Shown: piece after piece, positions 35,345 to 45,312 of the stretch
Numbering within the stretch: position 1 is the first letter of the stretch
Layout: each line of letters begins with the position of its first letter
NCBI RefSeq assembly: GCF_000265075.1
Contig: NZ_AJYA01000028.1
Location: forward strand, 17,455-81,454
Length of the DNA: 64,000 nucleotides
Direction of reading: 5' to 3'
Source: Nitritalea halalkaliphila LW7
Lineage (GTDB): Bacteria > Bacteroidota > Bacteroidia > Cytophagales > Cyclobacteriaceae
The notes under the pieces: generated by a model
Told to the model about the DNA's origin: nothing
The model's input: the letters and a program-made list of their open reading frames with translations, nothing else
The model's database searches: none
Translations under genes and position numbers: made by a program

Positions 35345-37269
35345 CTAATTTATTAAAATCGATATTCTACGGTTAAAGGCCCTCCCCTCCGCTGTCTCAT
35401 TCGAGCGTATAGGCTGAGCGTCTCCAGCACCCTTCGCATGCAAACGATCAGAAGAAATGCCTGCATCTAAAAGGTACTGCATGACACTTTGCGCACGGCG
35501 CATACTAAGCTCCTGATTATAAGCGGAAGCCCCTACATTATCGGTATGCCCAGTGATCGTAATCCCAACAGTCGGGTTCTCCTGCAAAAACAGCAACAAC
35601 TTGCGCAGAGAAGTTTTAGAAGCATCCCGGAGGCTATACCGATCGAAATCAAAAAATACATTTTCGAACACAAAGGATTTTCCTGGACCCACCGGAATCA
35701 AGGTGATATTTTCTTTAACTAACTGCGAAAAGTCAATCTTCTGCAGGTTATAGATTCCCGGAAGAAAACCCTTGCTTTCCACATAAAGGCCCGTCATCTC
35801 CTTAGAGGGATAAAGCATCATAAATTCTCCCGTTTTAGCATCTGCTTCAAAGGTATAGAGCACGGAATCCTTCGCCAAATTCACCAGCGAAAGTCTGGCA
35901 CCTATAGGCGTCCCACTCACCTCATCGTAAACCCGCCCCCTAACCACATGGATGGGGGTACCTAAAGAGATGGCCTCCTGAGGAAATCGGAACCGATAAA
36001 GAAACGAGCGCCGCTGCACTTCATTTTCTACTAAGGACTCCGTATAATAAGCATAATCCGACTGTGCCGTAATGAAAAGAGAAAGCTGATCGTGCTGATC
36101 ATTAATGGGAAAACCGATATTCTGGGGTTCTACAAACTGCCCCTCCACTACTTCACTTTTAAAAATATCATAGCCCCCATACCCTAGGTGCCCATCAGAA
36201 GCGAAAAATAAGCGTTCATTATTAAAATAAATGAAAGGAGATACCTCATTACCAGCCGTATTGATGACAGGACCTGCATTTTGGCTTCGCCCCAATTTCC
36301 CTCTGCGTCCCGCAATGCAAACCAAATATCGTTTTGACCGTAGCCACCCGGACGATTGGAACTAAAAAACAGCATGCTGCCATCTGCGGAAAGTGAGGGC
36401 TGAGAATCCCAGAAACGGCTATTGATTTCTTTGCCCATGTTCTTCGCTTTCGTCCACTCGCCCTCTCTTCTGTAAGACACGTATAGGTCGCAGGAGCCAT
36501 GAGAATCAGGCGCATCACAGGAGGTGAAAATGAGAATCGTGCCATCAGCTGAAATGGTACTCGTGCCTTCGTTATAACGAGAATTTATATTCGTCGATAT
36601 ATTAAAAGGCTCAGTCCAGCTCTCACTTTCCTCCCGATAAAAGCTCGTATAGATGTCCTCATCCAGCCGATGATCCATGCCATCCCGCTTTACGAAAATC
36701 AACTGCTTGCTATCTGCCGTCAGCACGGGAAAATACTGAAAGGCAAATTTATTCAGCGGTGCCGGCATCCGTTCTTTTTCTACTACAAGGGCACGTTTCA
36801 GGTTCTCTTCCATAAAAGCGATCCGCTTGCTTTCCTGCTGGAATCTCGGCGCAGGAACATGTCTGCGGATGTTCTCCTTATGACGGTAAAAAAAATCCGG
36901 AAGTGTATCGAATCCACCTAAGGCCAGCGCCACCTGGTACTTGGCCCACAGGTACCGATCTACCAGCGCCTCATCAGGCTCATTTAGGGAAAATCGCTTG
37001 TAGCCCGACTCTAAGCTTTTAAGGGCCTCTTGGTGTCTGGCTCTGACGAGCAAAATCTCCGCTTGCTTCGCATAGGCCTCCAAAAAGTTCCGCTCGCGCT
37101 CTATCGCTTTTTCCAGATGATGGAGGGCGCCGTCATACACTTTTCGAGCGGCTAACTTGTCGGCTTCTAAATAATACGTGATCGCCCGCTTATCGCGAAT
37201 GCTGAATTCCTGCGCGAAAGCCGATAAGAAACATAAAAAAAAGCAAACAACTAGCGTGGGTGTTTTCAT
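35345..37269 (-). CDS. OmpA family protein with TPR, PD40 propeller and CarboxypepD_reg domains (PorE-like), 1-nt frameshift
   Basis: Signal peptide (1-19), TPR-like helices ('YYLEADKLAARKVYDGALHHLEKAI', ~30-110), a PD40/WD40-like propeller ('FQYFPVLTADSKQLIFVKR', 'GTSTISADGTILIFTSC', 'QPSLSADGSMLFFSSNRPGGYG'), a CarboxypepD_reg-like domain ('VRGRVYDEVSGTPIGARLSL') and a C-terminal OmpA domain ('NVFFDFDRYSLRD', 'ITGHTDNVGASAYNQELSMRRAQSV'), which binds peptidoglycan. This four-part order matches PorE of the type IX secretion system, but similar OmpA paralogs are common. The frame breaks at 36283-36284: GAAGCCAAAAT should be GAAGCCCAAAAT, restoring 'GEAQNAGPVINTAGNE' and 641 residues. It follows queE by 2 bases. 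Confidence 0.85.
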
Positions 37270-37271
37270 GG

Positions 37272-37907
37272 TTATGGGATTTCCATAAACTTATGGGTTT
37301 GCAGCGAAATCTGCCATTCAGGGTGTAATTTAACAAATTCAATGATACTTCCTAAGTATCTCGATGACTTCGTCCACTCAGGCTGTAAACGAAAAACAGC
37401 GTTTTTATACATTTTGGATGCATTTTCCTGCGCGAATGTGAAGTCACTCTTGTGACTCACCACAACTTTCAACTCATCCGCCACCTCGAAAATACTCGGG
37501 TGAGGTGCCTTAAACTTCTTCGGACTGAAGACTACCCAGTCAAAACTCCCCGAAAAAGGATGTGCCCCTGATGTCTCCAGATGCACCTGAAAACCAGCCG
37601 CTCTTAGTGCATCCGTTAGAGGCGCTAAAGGATATAACAGAGGCTCCCCTCCCGTGATAACAGCTAGCCGTCCTGGGTACGCACGCGCTCCCGCTACGAT
37701 TTCTTCTATAGACTGAATGGGCCAGCGGGCGGCTTCCCAAGAATCTTTTACATCACACCAGACGCAACCCACATCACAGCCACCGATTCGAATAAAATAG
37801 GCAGCATGCCCGGTAAAGGTCCCTTCCCCCTGCACGGTATAGAAAGATTCCATAATAGGAAGGGCCTGTCCTGCCCGTACCTGAGAAGAAAGTGTACGTG
37901 TATCCAT
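37272..37907 (-). CDS. queE: 7-carboxy-7-deazaguanine synthase (radical SAM)
   Basis: QueE converts 6-carboxytetrahydropterin (the QueD product) to 7-carboxy-7-deazaguanine, on the route to queuosine in tRNA. 211 residues. The radical SAM cluster ligands are Cys44, Cys48 and Cys51 in 'GGCDVGCVWCDVKDSW', a CX3CX2C spacing. Other features: 'ESFYTVQGEGTFTG', 'VITGGEPLLYPL', 'HLETSGAHP' and 'FSPKKFKAPHPSIFEVADELKVVV'. The substrate-binding GEG and GGEP motifs are intact. The downstream OmpA-like gene begins 2 bases later, but a functional link is not evident. Confidence 0.95.
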   Translation of the reverse strand: MDTRTLSSQVRAGQALPIMESFYTVQGEGTFTGHAAYFIRIGGCDVGCVWCDVKDSWEAARWPIQSIEEIVAGARAYPGRLAVITGGEPLLYPLAPLTDALRAAGFQVHLETSGAHPFSGSFDWVVFSPKKFKAPHPSIFEVADELKVVVSHKSDFTFAQENASKMYKNAVFRLQPEWTKSSRYLGSIIEFVKLHPEWQISLQTHKFMEIP

Positions 37908-38008
37908 AGAAATTTTTGGTTAAGCGGGTAATTGAACCGCGTTCGAATGAAATAGGCCTGCAAAAGTACAACAAGATTACAGACTTAAAAAGTTTTAGCG
38001 CTTTTCAT

Positions 38009-38037
38009 AAAAAAAGGCATCCCCGAAGAGATGCCTT
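38009..38037 (-). terminator. Terminator of SusCD locus 2
   Basis: AAGGCATC (38014-38021) / GATGCCTT (38030-38037), followed on the minus strand by a T7 tract. It ends the susC2-susD2-lipoprotein operon. Confidence 0.82.
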
Positions 38038-38059
38038 ATACATAAGAAAATTACGCGAA

Positions 38060-38548
38060 TTAACCTGCAGGATCGGCCGGAGGAGCTGGACGCGTAATGC
38101 GTACCTGCACACGCTGAAAGTTAGGGCTAGCGATAACATCGCCAGTGTCTACTAACTTCAGTGTGACATCTACAAAGCCACCGATAGCACCCGTATTAAT
38201 AATTCCGACGGTCACGAAGCCGAAGCTCTCATTCGCTGGAATACGCACTCGGGTATCGGAGAGGGTAAAATCTACTCCCTCCACGGCTGTGGTGAACTCA
38301 GGGTCGATTTCTACATCCACAAACGTGTCTTCTGCACGATGCGCGGATACGAAGTTTACTCTAAACTCTGTCTCTCCTACTGTATTCGCCACCGTACGTC
38401 GTGGGAAGGTAAGACCACCTACTGGTGCGGTTAGCACCGCAAAGTCAAACTCAACCTCAGCGCCTCGGAAAATAGGGCGGTTCTGTTCCATACATGCACT
38501 AAACCCTAGAAGGAAAAGTGCCATAACATATATTACTAGCTTTTTCAT
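38060..38548 (-). CDS. Small Calx-beta/DUF4843-like lipoprotein, SusCD-associated (locus 2)
   Basis: A 162-residue lipoprotein with lipobox 'GFSAC' (Cys19) and one Calx-beta-like/DUF4843-like sandwich: 'GAEVEFDFAVLTAP', 'FVDVEIDPEFTTAVEGVDFTL', 'VRIPANESFGFVTVGII', 'VDVTLKLVDTGDVIASPN'. It matches the N-terminal domain of the lipoprotein at 29458 but lacks that protein's C-terminal half. It starts 9 bases after susD2, the last gene of the operon, and probably sits on the cell surface with the SusCD complex. Ligand unknown. Confidence 0.75.
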   Translation of the reverse strand: MKKLVIYVMALFLLGFSACMEQNRPIFRGAEVEFDFAVLTAPVGGLTFPRRTVANTVGETEFRVNFVSAHRAEDTFVDVEIDPEFTTAVEGVDFTLSDTRVRIPANESFGFVTVGIINTGAIGGFVDVTLKLVDTGDVIASPNFQRVQVRITRPAPPADPAG

Positions 38549-38557
38549 GTTTTCAGT

Positions 38558-40089
38558 TTAGTAGCCTACGTTTTGATTAAGGTTAGGATTACCATCGATT
38601 TCACGCTGAGGGATCGGAGGTAAGATGCGGAAATCCGTAAATGGAACGCTGCTATTAGGACCTAAGTACGACTTATCGATGTCTCTACCCAAACGCTTCA
38701 GATCAAAGAATCTGTGTCCCTCAAAGGCAAACTCCTTCAAACGCTCTAATAGAATCTCCTCTAAAATAGCGTCACCAGTTAACTCCATAGGCTCTAAACC
38801 TCGAAGTGCTTTGAAATCATTCAACTCCAGTAGAGCTTCTGTAGTGTTGCCCAAGAAGAAATTAGCTTCTGCACGAATAAGGTGCATTTCAGACTTTCGG
38901 ATCACAGGCGTGTTATCACCCATGGGAAATCATTCTTTGCAAGAAACTTAATGGACTCAATCTGACGACCGGCATTACGCACCGTGTTGCCTGTCGTATA
39001 TTGAAAGGCACGTACATCTTCATTTCGAGTGACGTCCCAGTTGTTGTTATTCGCTAAAGCTCCTTCAGCATCAGGATCAGGACCGATGAAAAGCTGCTCC
39101 AAACCGAAGAGGTCGAGAATCTTCTGCTGTGGAATAAAGTCGCCCCATCCACCTTGTGCATTCTTATTTTCTAGGTTTAAAAGAACCGTGAAGGAAGACT
39201 GTTTGGAAACGTTAACCCCTAAAGCTTCTTCCGACAACTGGAAGCGTACCTCAAAGACAGATTCAGGATGGACAGCAGTTCTCCAGCCAGCGGCATAGTT
39301 GTTCGCATTCAACACAGTACCCACTGGCCCAGCTAATGCTCCAGTAGCTGCTTCGACAGCAGTCTGATACTCTCCTCTGTAGAGTGCTACTCGCGCTAAT
39401 AGCGCTTGGGCAGCATTACCAGAAGCAAACTGTACCCCACGTCCACCAGGTGTAAGTAAACGAATAGCATCATTAAGGTCAGACATGATTTGATCATAGT
39501 TTTCATCGATCGTCGAACGTGGCGTTAAGCGATTGACAGCTACGTCAGAGGTAATAGAACCCTCTAAAGGCATCGGAATTCCTCCCTCATCTACTACACC
39601 CGGCAGGTGAATAGCTGTAGGAATATAAGAATAGGCTTTCACTAAATCAAAGTAGTAAAGCGCTCTGAGAAACTTAAGTTCACCTTCCCAGCGATCCAGC
39701 GTACCCTGATTGGCTCCCTGGATATTGCCAGCAGCAATTCTATCCAAAAGGATATTTGCCTCATTTATGGCAAAGTAACTGTTCGCCCAATGTCCAAAAT
39801 GAGCATTCGGCTGATTGTTATTCTCCCCGATAAAACGCCCAGAATTATTGGTTGTTCTTCCTACATCAGCTAGCGCGTCCGACACGCCTAATAAATCTCT
39901 ACCATAATTTGCCTGAGCTCTAAGACGTGCATAAACAGAATTAATAGCTGCATTAACACCTTCCTGAGTATCTAAGGCGATATCGGCATCAATGGATTGC
40001 CTAGGGTCTACGTCTAAGCTACACGACACAAGGCCACCAGATAACAATACACTAGCGCTTAAAATATATATCCAATTTCTAATTTTCAT
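38558..40089 (-). CDS. SusD/RagB family lipoprotein (locus 2), 1-nt frameshift
   Basis: A ~510-residue SusD homologue split by a single missing base. The first part (40089 to ~38926) starts 'MKIRNWIYILSASVLLSGGL' with lipobox Cys23 and 'DVDPRQS', shared with susD1, and ends 'FLAKND'. The second part (from 38923) has 'MHLIRAEANFFLGNTTEALLEL', 'LKEFAFEGHRFFDLKRLG' and final 'GNPNLNQNVGY'. At 38924-38926 the CCC before ATGG should be CCCC, restoring 'NDFPMGDNTPVIRKSEM'. The protein acts with SusC2 in outer-membrane uptake. Confidence 0.9.
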
Positions 40090-40100
40090 TTTTCTCTTTT

Positions 40101-43100
40101 TTAGAATCCAATTTGAACACCTAAAGTTACATTACGCGTTAATGGAAGCTGACCAGTACCTGCACCTACGAATTCTGGGTCATATCCAGGGAAATCAGCA
40201 ATAGTTAGTAAGTTAACCCCCTGAGCAAATACACGAGCACGTGTTAAACCGATGCCTCTTAAGGTAGAAGGCTTAAAGTTATAGGCAAAAGTCAACTGTG
40301 CCAAGCGGATGAAGTCAGCGTTTAGGAGAGTGGCACTACCAAAGTTACGACCTTGAGAACGCACCTCTTGACCACCATTAGCTGTGATGTTACGTGGAAT
40401 ATCCGTTAAATCACCTGGCTGCGTCCACGCACGATCATTCACACTACGAAGTGCGTTTAATGTTAGACGTGTACCATTTTCACGAAGGAAGTTGTACTGA
40501 CCATCTGTCACTACGGCACCCATTTCATACGTGAAGAAGGCAGTTAGCTCAAATCCTTTAAAGGTAAAGGTGTTGTTTAGACCACCGAACATCGGAGCTA
40601 AGTTAGAACCTAAGTACACGCGGTCATCCGCAATCGGCAAATACGTTCTATTACCGAAGCGATCTAACCACATCGGACGACCCGTAGCAGGGTTAACACC
40701 GATATACTCTGCCACGAAGAAAGATCCTGGAGCAGGTGCGCCAGGGAACGCTGGGTTACCGACCGGCTGGCCTACAGCGATACCCGGGTTAGAAGGTAAG
40801 AACTGTAAATCATCGAATAAACGAACAATTTCATTTTGGATAACGGTGAAGTTAAAGGAAGATCTCCAAGAGAAGTTACCTCTGTCCACATTTACCGTAC
40901 TCACCTCGAACTCAATACCTCTGTTTCGAAGCTCACCCACGTTACCTGCTATGGAGCCAAAACCATTCGTCCATAAAACGGGCTGGTTTAAAAGAAGGTC
41001 AAGAGTTCTTTGATTAAACAAATCAATGGAACCTGTTACCCTGTTGCCAAAGAAACCATAGTCGATACCTAAGTTGACAGTTTCATTAATTTCCCAACCT
41101 AAGTCAAGGTTAGCTAAGCTAGTAGGACGAATACCCGCCTGACCGGAATAGTTACCTGCACCACCGAATAAACCGCGAGCAGCAAAGTTACCGATCTGGT
41201 CATTCCCTGCTCTACCCCAAGAAGCGCGAAGCTTTAAGGCAGAAATACGCTCATTACCTTCTAAGAATCCTTCACGATCTAAGTTCCAACCTGCTTGTAC
41301 AGAAGGGAAAAGCCCATACTGTGTGTTCGCACCGAAACGAGAGGAACCATCAAAACGCGCTGTTGCTGTAAAGAGATATTTTTCTCTGTAGTTATAACGT
41401 GCATTAACGAAAGAACCCTGACGTCTATATCCTGTCCAGAAGCTAGTCACAAACTCCGGTGTAGCTGCAGACTGAATCGTTCTAAATTGGAAAGTAGGGA
41501 ATCCAATACCTTCTCCAGAAAGTCCTTCGCGTGTTTCAGAAACAAACTCGTAACCTAACTGTGCAGATACATTGTGTACACCATTATAGGTTTTATTCCA
41601 ATTTACGGTCTGGGTAGTTAGGAAACGCGTACGCCAGTCCGTCTGCGCACTTGCTCTACCCTGAACACCTGCACCGTCAGGAGTTCGTGGGTCTCTAAAC
41701 TGCTCACCTTGTAGGAATCTGTAGTCTATACTATAGAAAGAGCGAAACGTAATATTGTCCGCCAATTTATAATTGGCTGCTATATTACCAATAACAGTAT
41801 TGGTACGCTGCAAACCTGTATTAAAGGCATTAACAAGTGCGATATTTTGCCCTAAAACACCCCCAATAACCTCATTAAAGCTACCATCGTCATTAAAGAT
41901 AGGGTTATGCGGTAGAATAGCAGAAGCGGAGAAAGCCGGGTTTCCTAGGAAAGCACCATCTACAGCGAAAGGTGTTTGCTGCTGTACCGTAGATAGGTTA
42001 ATATTAGTTTCCAAGGATAAACGCTCATTAGCTTTATGCTGAATAGACGCTCGGAAAGTTCCTCGCTCAAAATCTACAGGACGGAAAGTAGACTCTTGAT
42101 AGTTATAAGAGCCAGAAAGCGCAAATGTAGTGCGATCATCACCGCCACGAACGCTTAGCTCATAGTTCTGAAGTTGTCCACGACCTATAAGCTCACGCTG
42201 CCAGTCAAACGTAGGAAGTTCATTTCCGATCTGTAATAACTGCTCAGGTGAAAGCTCTTGCCAATTCGCCGGAAGAGCCCCCATGTCGTTAAGGGATCTC
42301 GCCTCAGGAATGGTCATTCCAGAATTAATATGGGCTTGACGTCGCATATTAAACCACTCTGGACCCGACAACACATCTAAGAAGCGCATCGGTTGCGTTT
42401 CCCCAACGAAAGCATTAAATTCAAACTGTGCTTTACCGGCTTTACCTTTTTTGGTCGTAATAATAACGACACCATTGGCAGCCTGAGAACCGTAAATCGC
42501 CGCCGAAGCTGCGTCTTTTAGAATTTCAATAGACTCAATGTCATTATTATTCAAGAAGGCCAAAGGGTTAGCTTGAGTGAAGGAGGCATTGTCAGTGTTA
42601 TTCAGCTGTACCCCATCCACAATAAAAAGCGGCTCGTTACCTGCGGTTACAGAACCTACCCCACGGATACGGATGTTAACAGCACCTCCTGGAAGACCGT
42701 TAGCAGAACGTACCTGAACACCGGCCGCACGACCCTGTAGGGCACGGTCAAACGACTGCATCGGTAAGTTTTCGATTAATTCTCCCTTTACAGAGGATAC
42801 CGCTCCTGTTACTTCTCGCTTACGCTGTACCCCATAACCTGTTACGATTACCTCTTCCATCGTCTCGACGTCTGGATCTAGGGTTACATCTACTTTAGAC
42901 CGATTCCCGATCGTCACCTCTCGCGAGGTCATGCCGATAAATGACACTTGTAATACATTACTTCCCTCAGGCACATTCAGCGTAAAAGCACCATCTAAAT
43001 CGGTAGCCGTACCGATCTGAGTTCCTTTCACGATAACAGAAGCACCTGGGATGGGTAGCATATCCTCTGAGGAAATGACTATCCCGGTCACTACCCTATT

Positions 43101-43163
43101 TTGTGCCCACGCTGTAAGCGTACAAAATAGGAGCGCGACTCCAATGAGTAAAACTTTCTTCAT
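40101..43163 (-). CDS. SusC/RagA family TonB-dependent transporter (locus 2)
   Basis: A complete 1020-residue SusC: signal peptide to 'AWAQ', CarboxypepD_reg-like domain ('VVTGIVISSEDMLPIPGASVIV'), TonB-box region 'MEEVIVTGYG', plug motifs 'MQSFDRALQGRAAGVQVR', 'NIRIRGVGSV' and 'EPLFIVDGVQ', then the barrel ending 'RNVTLGVQIGF'. Strongly related to SusC1 at 31878 in the first ~220 residues, while the barrel differs, which suggests a different ligand. First gene of its operon; a 620-bp AT-rich region lies upstream. Confidence 0.95.
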   Translation of the reverse strand: MKKVLLIGVALLFCTLTAWAQNRVVTGIVISSEDMLPIPGASVIVKGTQIGTATDLDGAFTLNVPEGSNVLQVSFIGMTSREVTIGNRSKVDVTLDPDVETMEEVIVTGYGVQRKREVTGAVSSVKGELIENLPMQSFDRALQGRAAGVQVRSANGLPGGAVNIRIRGVGSVTAGNEPLFIVDGVQLNNTDNASFTQANPLAFLNNNDIESIEILKDAASAAIYGSQAANGVVIITTKKGKAGKAQFEFNAFVGETQPMRFLDVLSGPEWFNMRRQAHINSGMTIPEARSLNDMGALPANWQELSPEQLLQIGNELPTFDWQRELIGRGQLQNYELSVRGGDDRTTFALSGSYNYQESTFRPVDFERGTFRASIQHKANERLSLETNINLSTVQQQTPFAVDGAFLGNPAFSASAILPHNPIFNDDGSFNEVIGGVLGQNIALVNAFNTGLQRTNTVIGNIAANYKLADNITFRSFYSIDYRFLQGEQFRDPRTPDGAGVQGRASAQTDWRTRFLTTQTVNWNKTYNGVHNVSAQLGYEFVSETREGLSGEGIGFPTFQFRTIQSAATPEFVTSFWTGYRRQGSFVNARYNYREKYLFTATARFDGSSRFGANTQYGLFPSVQAGWNLDREGFLEGNERISALKLRASWGRAGNDQIGNFAARGLFGGAGNYSGQAGIRPTSLANLDLGWEINETVNLGIDYGFFGNRVTGSIDLFNQRTLDLLLNQPVLWTNGFGSIAGNVGELRNRGIEFEVSTVNVDRGNFSWRSSFNFTVIQNEIVRLFDDLQFLPSNPGIAVGQPVGNPAFPGAPAPGSFFVAEYIGVNPATGRPMWLDRFGNRTYLPIADDRVYLGSNLAPMFGGLNNTFTFKGFELTAFFTYEMGAVVTDGQYNFLRENGTRLTLNALRSVNDRAWTQPGDLTDIPRNITANGGQEVRSQGRNFGSATLLNADFIRLAQLTFAYNFKPSTLRGIGLTRARVFAQGVNLLTIADFPGYDPEFVGAGTGQLPLTRNVTLGVQIGF

Positions 43164-43783
43164 GTTGATTAATTAGTTTAATTTTATGCAGCAATTTTAT
43201 ATAAAAATATTATTATCCAAAAGCTTGTTGCCAAAATTTGTGAATTTTTAATTTGCTTTAAGCCTATTGATTAAAACTAAATTTTGAATTTGCGCCTAAT
43301 TCCACACATCATACTTTTATGTTAGCTTTTTTAAAACTAAATTCTATCGATAACCTAAACATGTCTAAAAAATTTTTTCCATAAGAAATGCTCTAATTTG
43401 AGATATTTCCAATAAAAAGCATTATTTTTTTGAATTCATCAAATTCCATACCCAATCACCCAAGTAAATAATATGAATTGAGAAACGGCTGTGACAGTCT
43501 TTTCATCCATCAAATGCACGTAAAACAGAACTAAAAACACTCTAATACACATTTAAAAAAATAAAATACTATTCAAGACGACATAAATCATGGATACGGA
43601 ATAATTCATTATTATTATGCGTATTTTAAAATATTATTCCGAATACTAAAAAAGAGACGCGTATCTAATGCAGTTGTATTTAATACAGTTGATGTATACC
43701 AAGAGGGACTAGCGCCTTACAAAACAAATAACACCCTGAAAAGACAATAAATAAGAGATATTGCAATAAAAAAGCCCACACAC
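43164..43783. other. AT-rich intergenic region upstream of susC2
   Basis: 620 bases with no supported gene. It includes a short repeat CAGTTG-TATTTAATA-CAGTTG around 43671-43691, enclosing the palindrome GTATT-T-AATAC (43676-43686), which could be an operator. No clear promoter at consensus spacing. Confidence 0.4.
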
Positions 43784-43813
43784 AAAAAAACCTGTGGTCG
43801 CTAAGACCACAGG
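43784..43813 (-). terminator. Terminator of ogt
   Basis: CCTGTGGTC-GCTAA-GACCACAGG (43791-43813), followed on the minus strand by a T7 tract. Confidence 0.85.
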
Positions 43814-43835
43814 AATGTACAAGAAATCCTCTGAA

Positions 43836-44317
43836 TTATTCGAATAAATGGGCCTGACGCCCTACAGAAGCATTCGCCTCTAACGCTAAAAGCTGGCGCT
43901 TACGTTCTAATCCACCCGCATAACCCGCTAAGTCACCAGAAGAACTGATCACCCGATGACAGGGCATTAAAATCAAAATAGGATTCGCCGCTATAGCACT
44001 TCCTATTGCCCTGGGATGCGTCTCGCCGATAACTCGTGCGATATCAGCATACGTCTTCGTCTCACCAAAAGGAATTTTATTCACTTCCTGCCACACCTTA
44101 TGCTGATAAGGCTTCCGCCAAAGGCTGCAGGAACATCAAAAGTCAGTAATTTGCACTGAAAATAGAGCCCTAACTGGATACGAACATCCATTAAAAGACC
44201 ATCTAAATCATACTGAGACTCTTCCTTATCCGTAAAACGAAGACCGGTCACATACCCTTGCTCTACACACACCTCCACATTTCCGATGGGTGTGCTCATT
44301 ACGGCCGTCTCTTTCAT
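43836..44317 (-). CDS. ogt: Methylated-DNA--protein-cysteine methyltransferase, 1-nt frameshift
   Basis: It transfers alkyl groups from O6-alkylguanine in DNA to its own active-site cysteine. Part 1 (44317 to ~44112) is the N-terminal Ogt domain ('MSTPIGNVEVCVEQGYVTGLRF', 'QLGLYFQCKLLTFDVP'). Part 2 (from ~44109) is the catalytic domain with 'IPFGETKTYADIARVIG' and the active site 'MPCHRVISSSGDLAGYAGG'. At 44110-44111 AGCCTTATC should be AGCCCTTATC, restoring 'FGGSPYQHKVWQEVNKIPFG' and 160 residues. It lies in line with the S24 repressor gene and near dinB, so it probably belongs to the same DNA-damage group. Confidence 0.9.
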
Positions 44318-44380
44318 ACCTCCTTAACGCTGCCGGCCTGCAGTAGTTTAAATTATCACTAAAAAAGGTAAATATAGCCC

Positions 44381-45076
44381 TCACTGAATCAGTAATCGAT
44401 AGCGCCAAAGCTCCCGAATCTCTTCCATCCGGACCTCAAAAGGCGGATAAATCGGATTAGTCGAACAGAGTAACAAACCCTCTCCCCGATCCTTTAAGCG
44501 GTACACCAACTTCAACGTCACACCATCCTGCTCCGTGACTACCACATACTTCTCCCCATCCTTCAGCTGTGTCCAGTCATCTACATAGGAACAAACCACC
44601 CAGGCCCCATCTGGAATCGGAAGCATGGAATCTCCGTCTACCTGAAAAACCCGATGCTTCTTGTCATCTGCTAAAAATGGCATGGAAAAACGCGGAAGCT
44701 CTTCTATAAATACAGGATCCGAAAAACCCGCTAAATAACTGGCCTTCGCTTTTTGGGATACCACCTCGATCAGCTCACGCCCCTGAGCATCTACCGTGGT
44801 CGCTAAAATACGCAAACTCTTCCCCTTTAAATACTGATCCGTTTCCAATAGGCTACTTAATGCATAGGCAGGCATCGTACTTAAAGACTCTCGAAGCAGC
44901 ACATCCACAGTCACCCCTAAATAATCCGCTAACTGAACCAGCGTGTCTAAAGGGGGGTTCACATTCAACTCATAGCCCGCTAACTTGGAACGGGAAATCC
45001 CCACCGCCGCCGCCATAGTCTCCTGCGTAACTCCTTTGCGCTTGCGCAAAAACTTAATATTCTGATGAAGCTGCAT
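44381..45076 (-). CDS. XRE/S24 family LexA-like repressor
   Basis: 231 residues. An N-terminal Cro/CI-type helix-turn-helix ('NIKFLRKRKGVTQETMAAAVGISRSKLAGYE', ~6-60) is joined to a C-terminal S24 peptidase domain with Ser150 ('VDGDSMLPIPDG') and Lys189 ('TLKLVYR'), 39 residues apart as in LexA/UmuD. A likely self-cleavage bond is Ala116-Gly117 in 'YLAGFSD'. Such proteins repress damage-inducible genes until RecA filaments stimulate autocleavage. It is divergent from dinB and upstream of ogt, so both are likely targets. The longer in-frame start at 45154 adds 26 residues not seen in the family. Confidence 0.85.
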   Translation of the reverse strand: MQLHQNIKFLRKRKGVTQETMAAAVGISRSKLAGYELNVNPPLDTLVQLADYLGVTVDVLLRESLSTMPAYALSSLLETDQYLKGKSLRILATTVDAQGRELIEVVSQKAKASYLAGFSDPVFIEELPRFSMPFLADDKKHRVFQVDGDSMLPIPDGAWVVCSYVDDWTQLKDGEKYVVVTEQDGVTLKLVYRLKDRGEGLLLCSTNPIYPPFEVRMEEIRELWRYRLLIQ

Positions 45077-45291
45077 ATACACCGAATTAAGAAACGAATA
45101 TACACTTCCTTTTAGATAAAGACAAAATAATAGACATTTTTCCGTCTCTTTCACCTACATTTTATCCCAAAAGCAGCCAAGATCAAGACCAAACGACTAG
45201 AATAAAAAAACTGACAACTCCTGACACCCTGCGAACGAGGAGACATACCTCTTGCCTAAACCGTATAATTTGATTATATTATAGACTCAAA

Positions 45292-45309
45292 TTTGTTTAT
45301 TAAATAAAC
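45292..45309 (+). promoter_or_regulatory. dinB operator candidate shared with dnaE2
   Basis: TTTGTTTATTAAATAAAC ends 3 bases before the dinB ATG; its core GTTTATT-A-AATAAAC is a perfect 7+7 inverted repeat. 15 of 18 bases match TTTGTTTATTTAATTGAC in front of dnaE2 (54958-54975). Candidate binding site of the S24 repressor. Confidence 0.45.
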
Positions 45310-45312
45310 GCT

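Noticed and set aside
43164-43783. Mobile element remnant in the AT-rich gap
   Set aside because: No transposase fragment, terminal repeats or target duplication seen.
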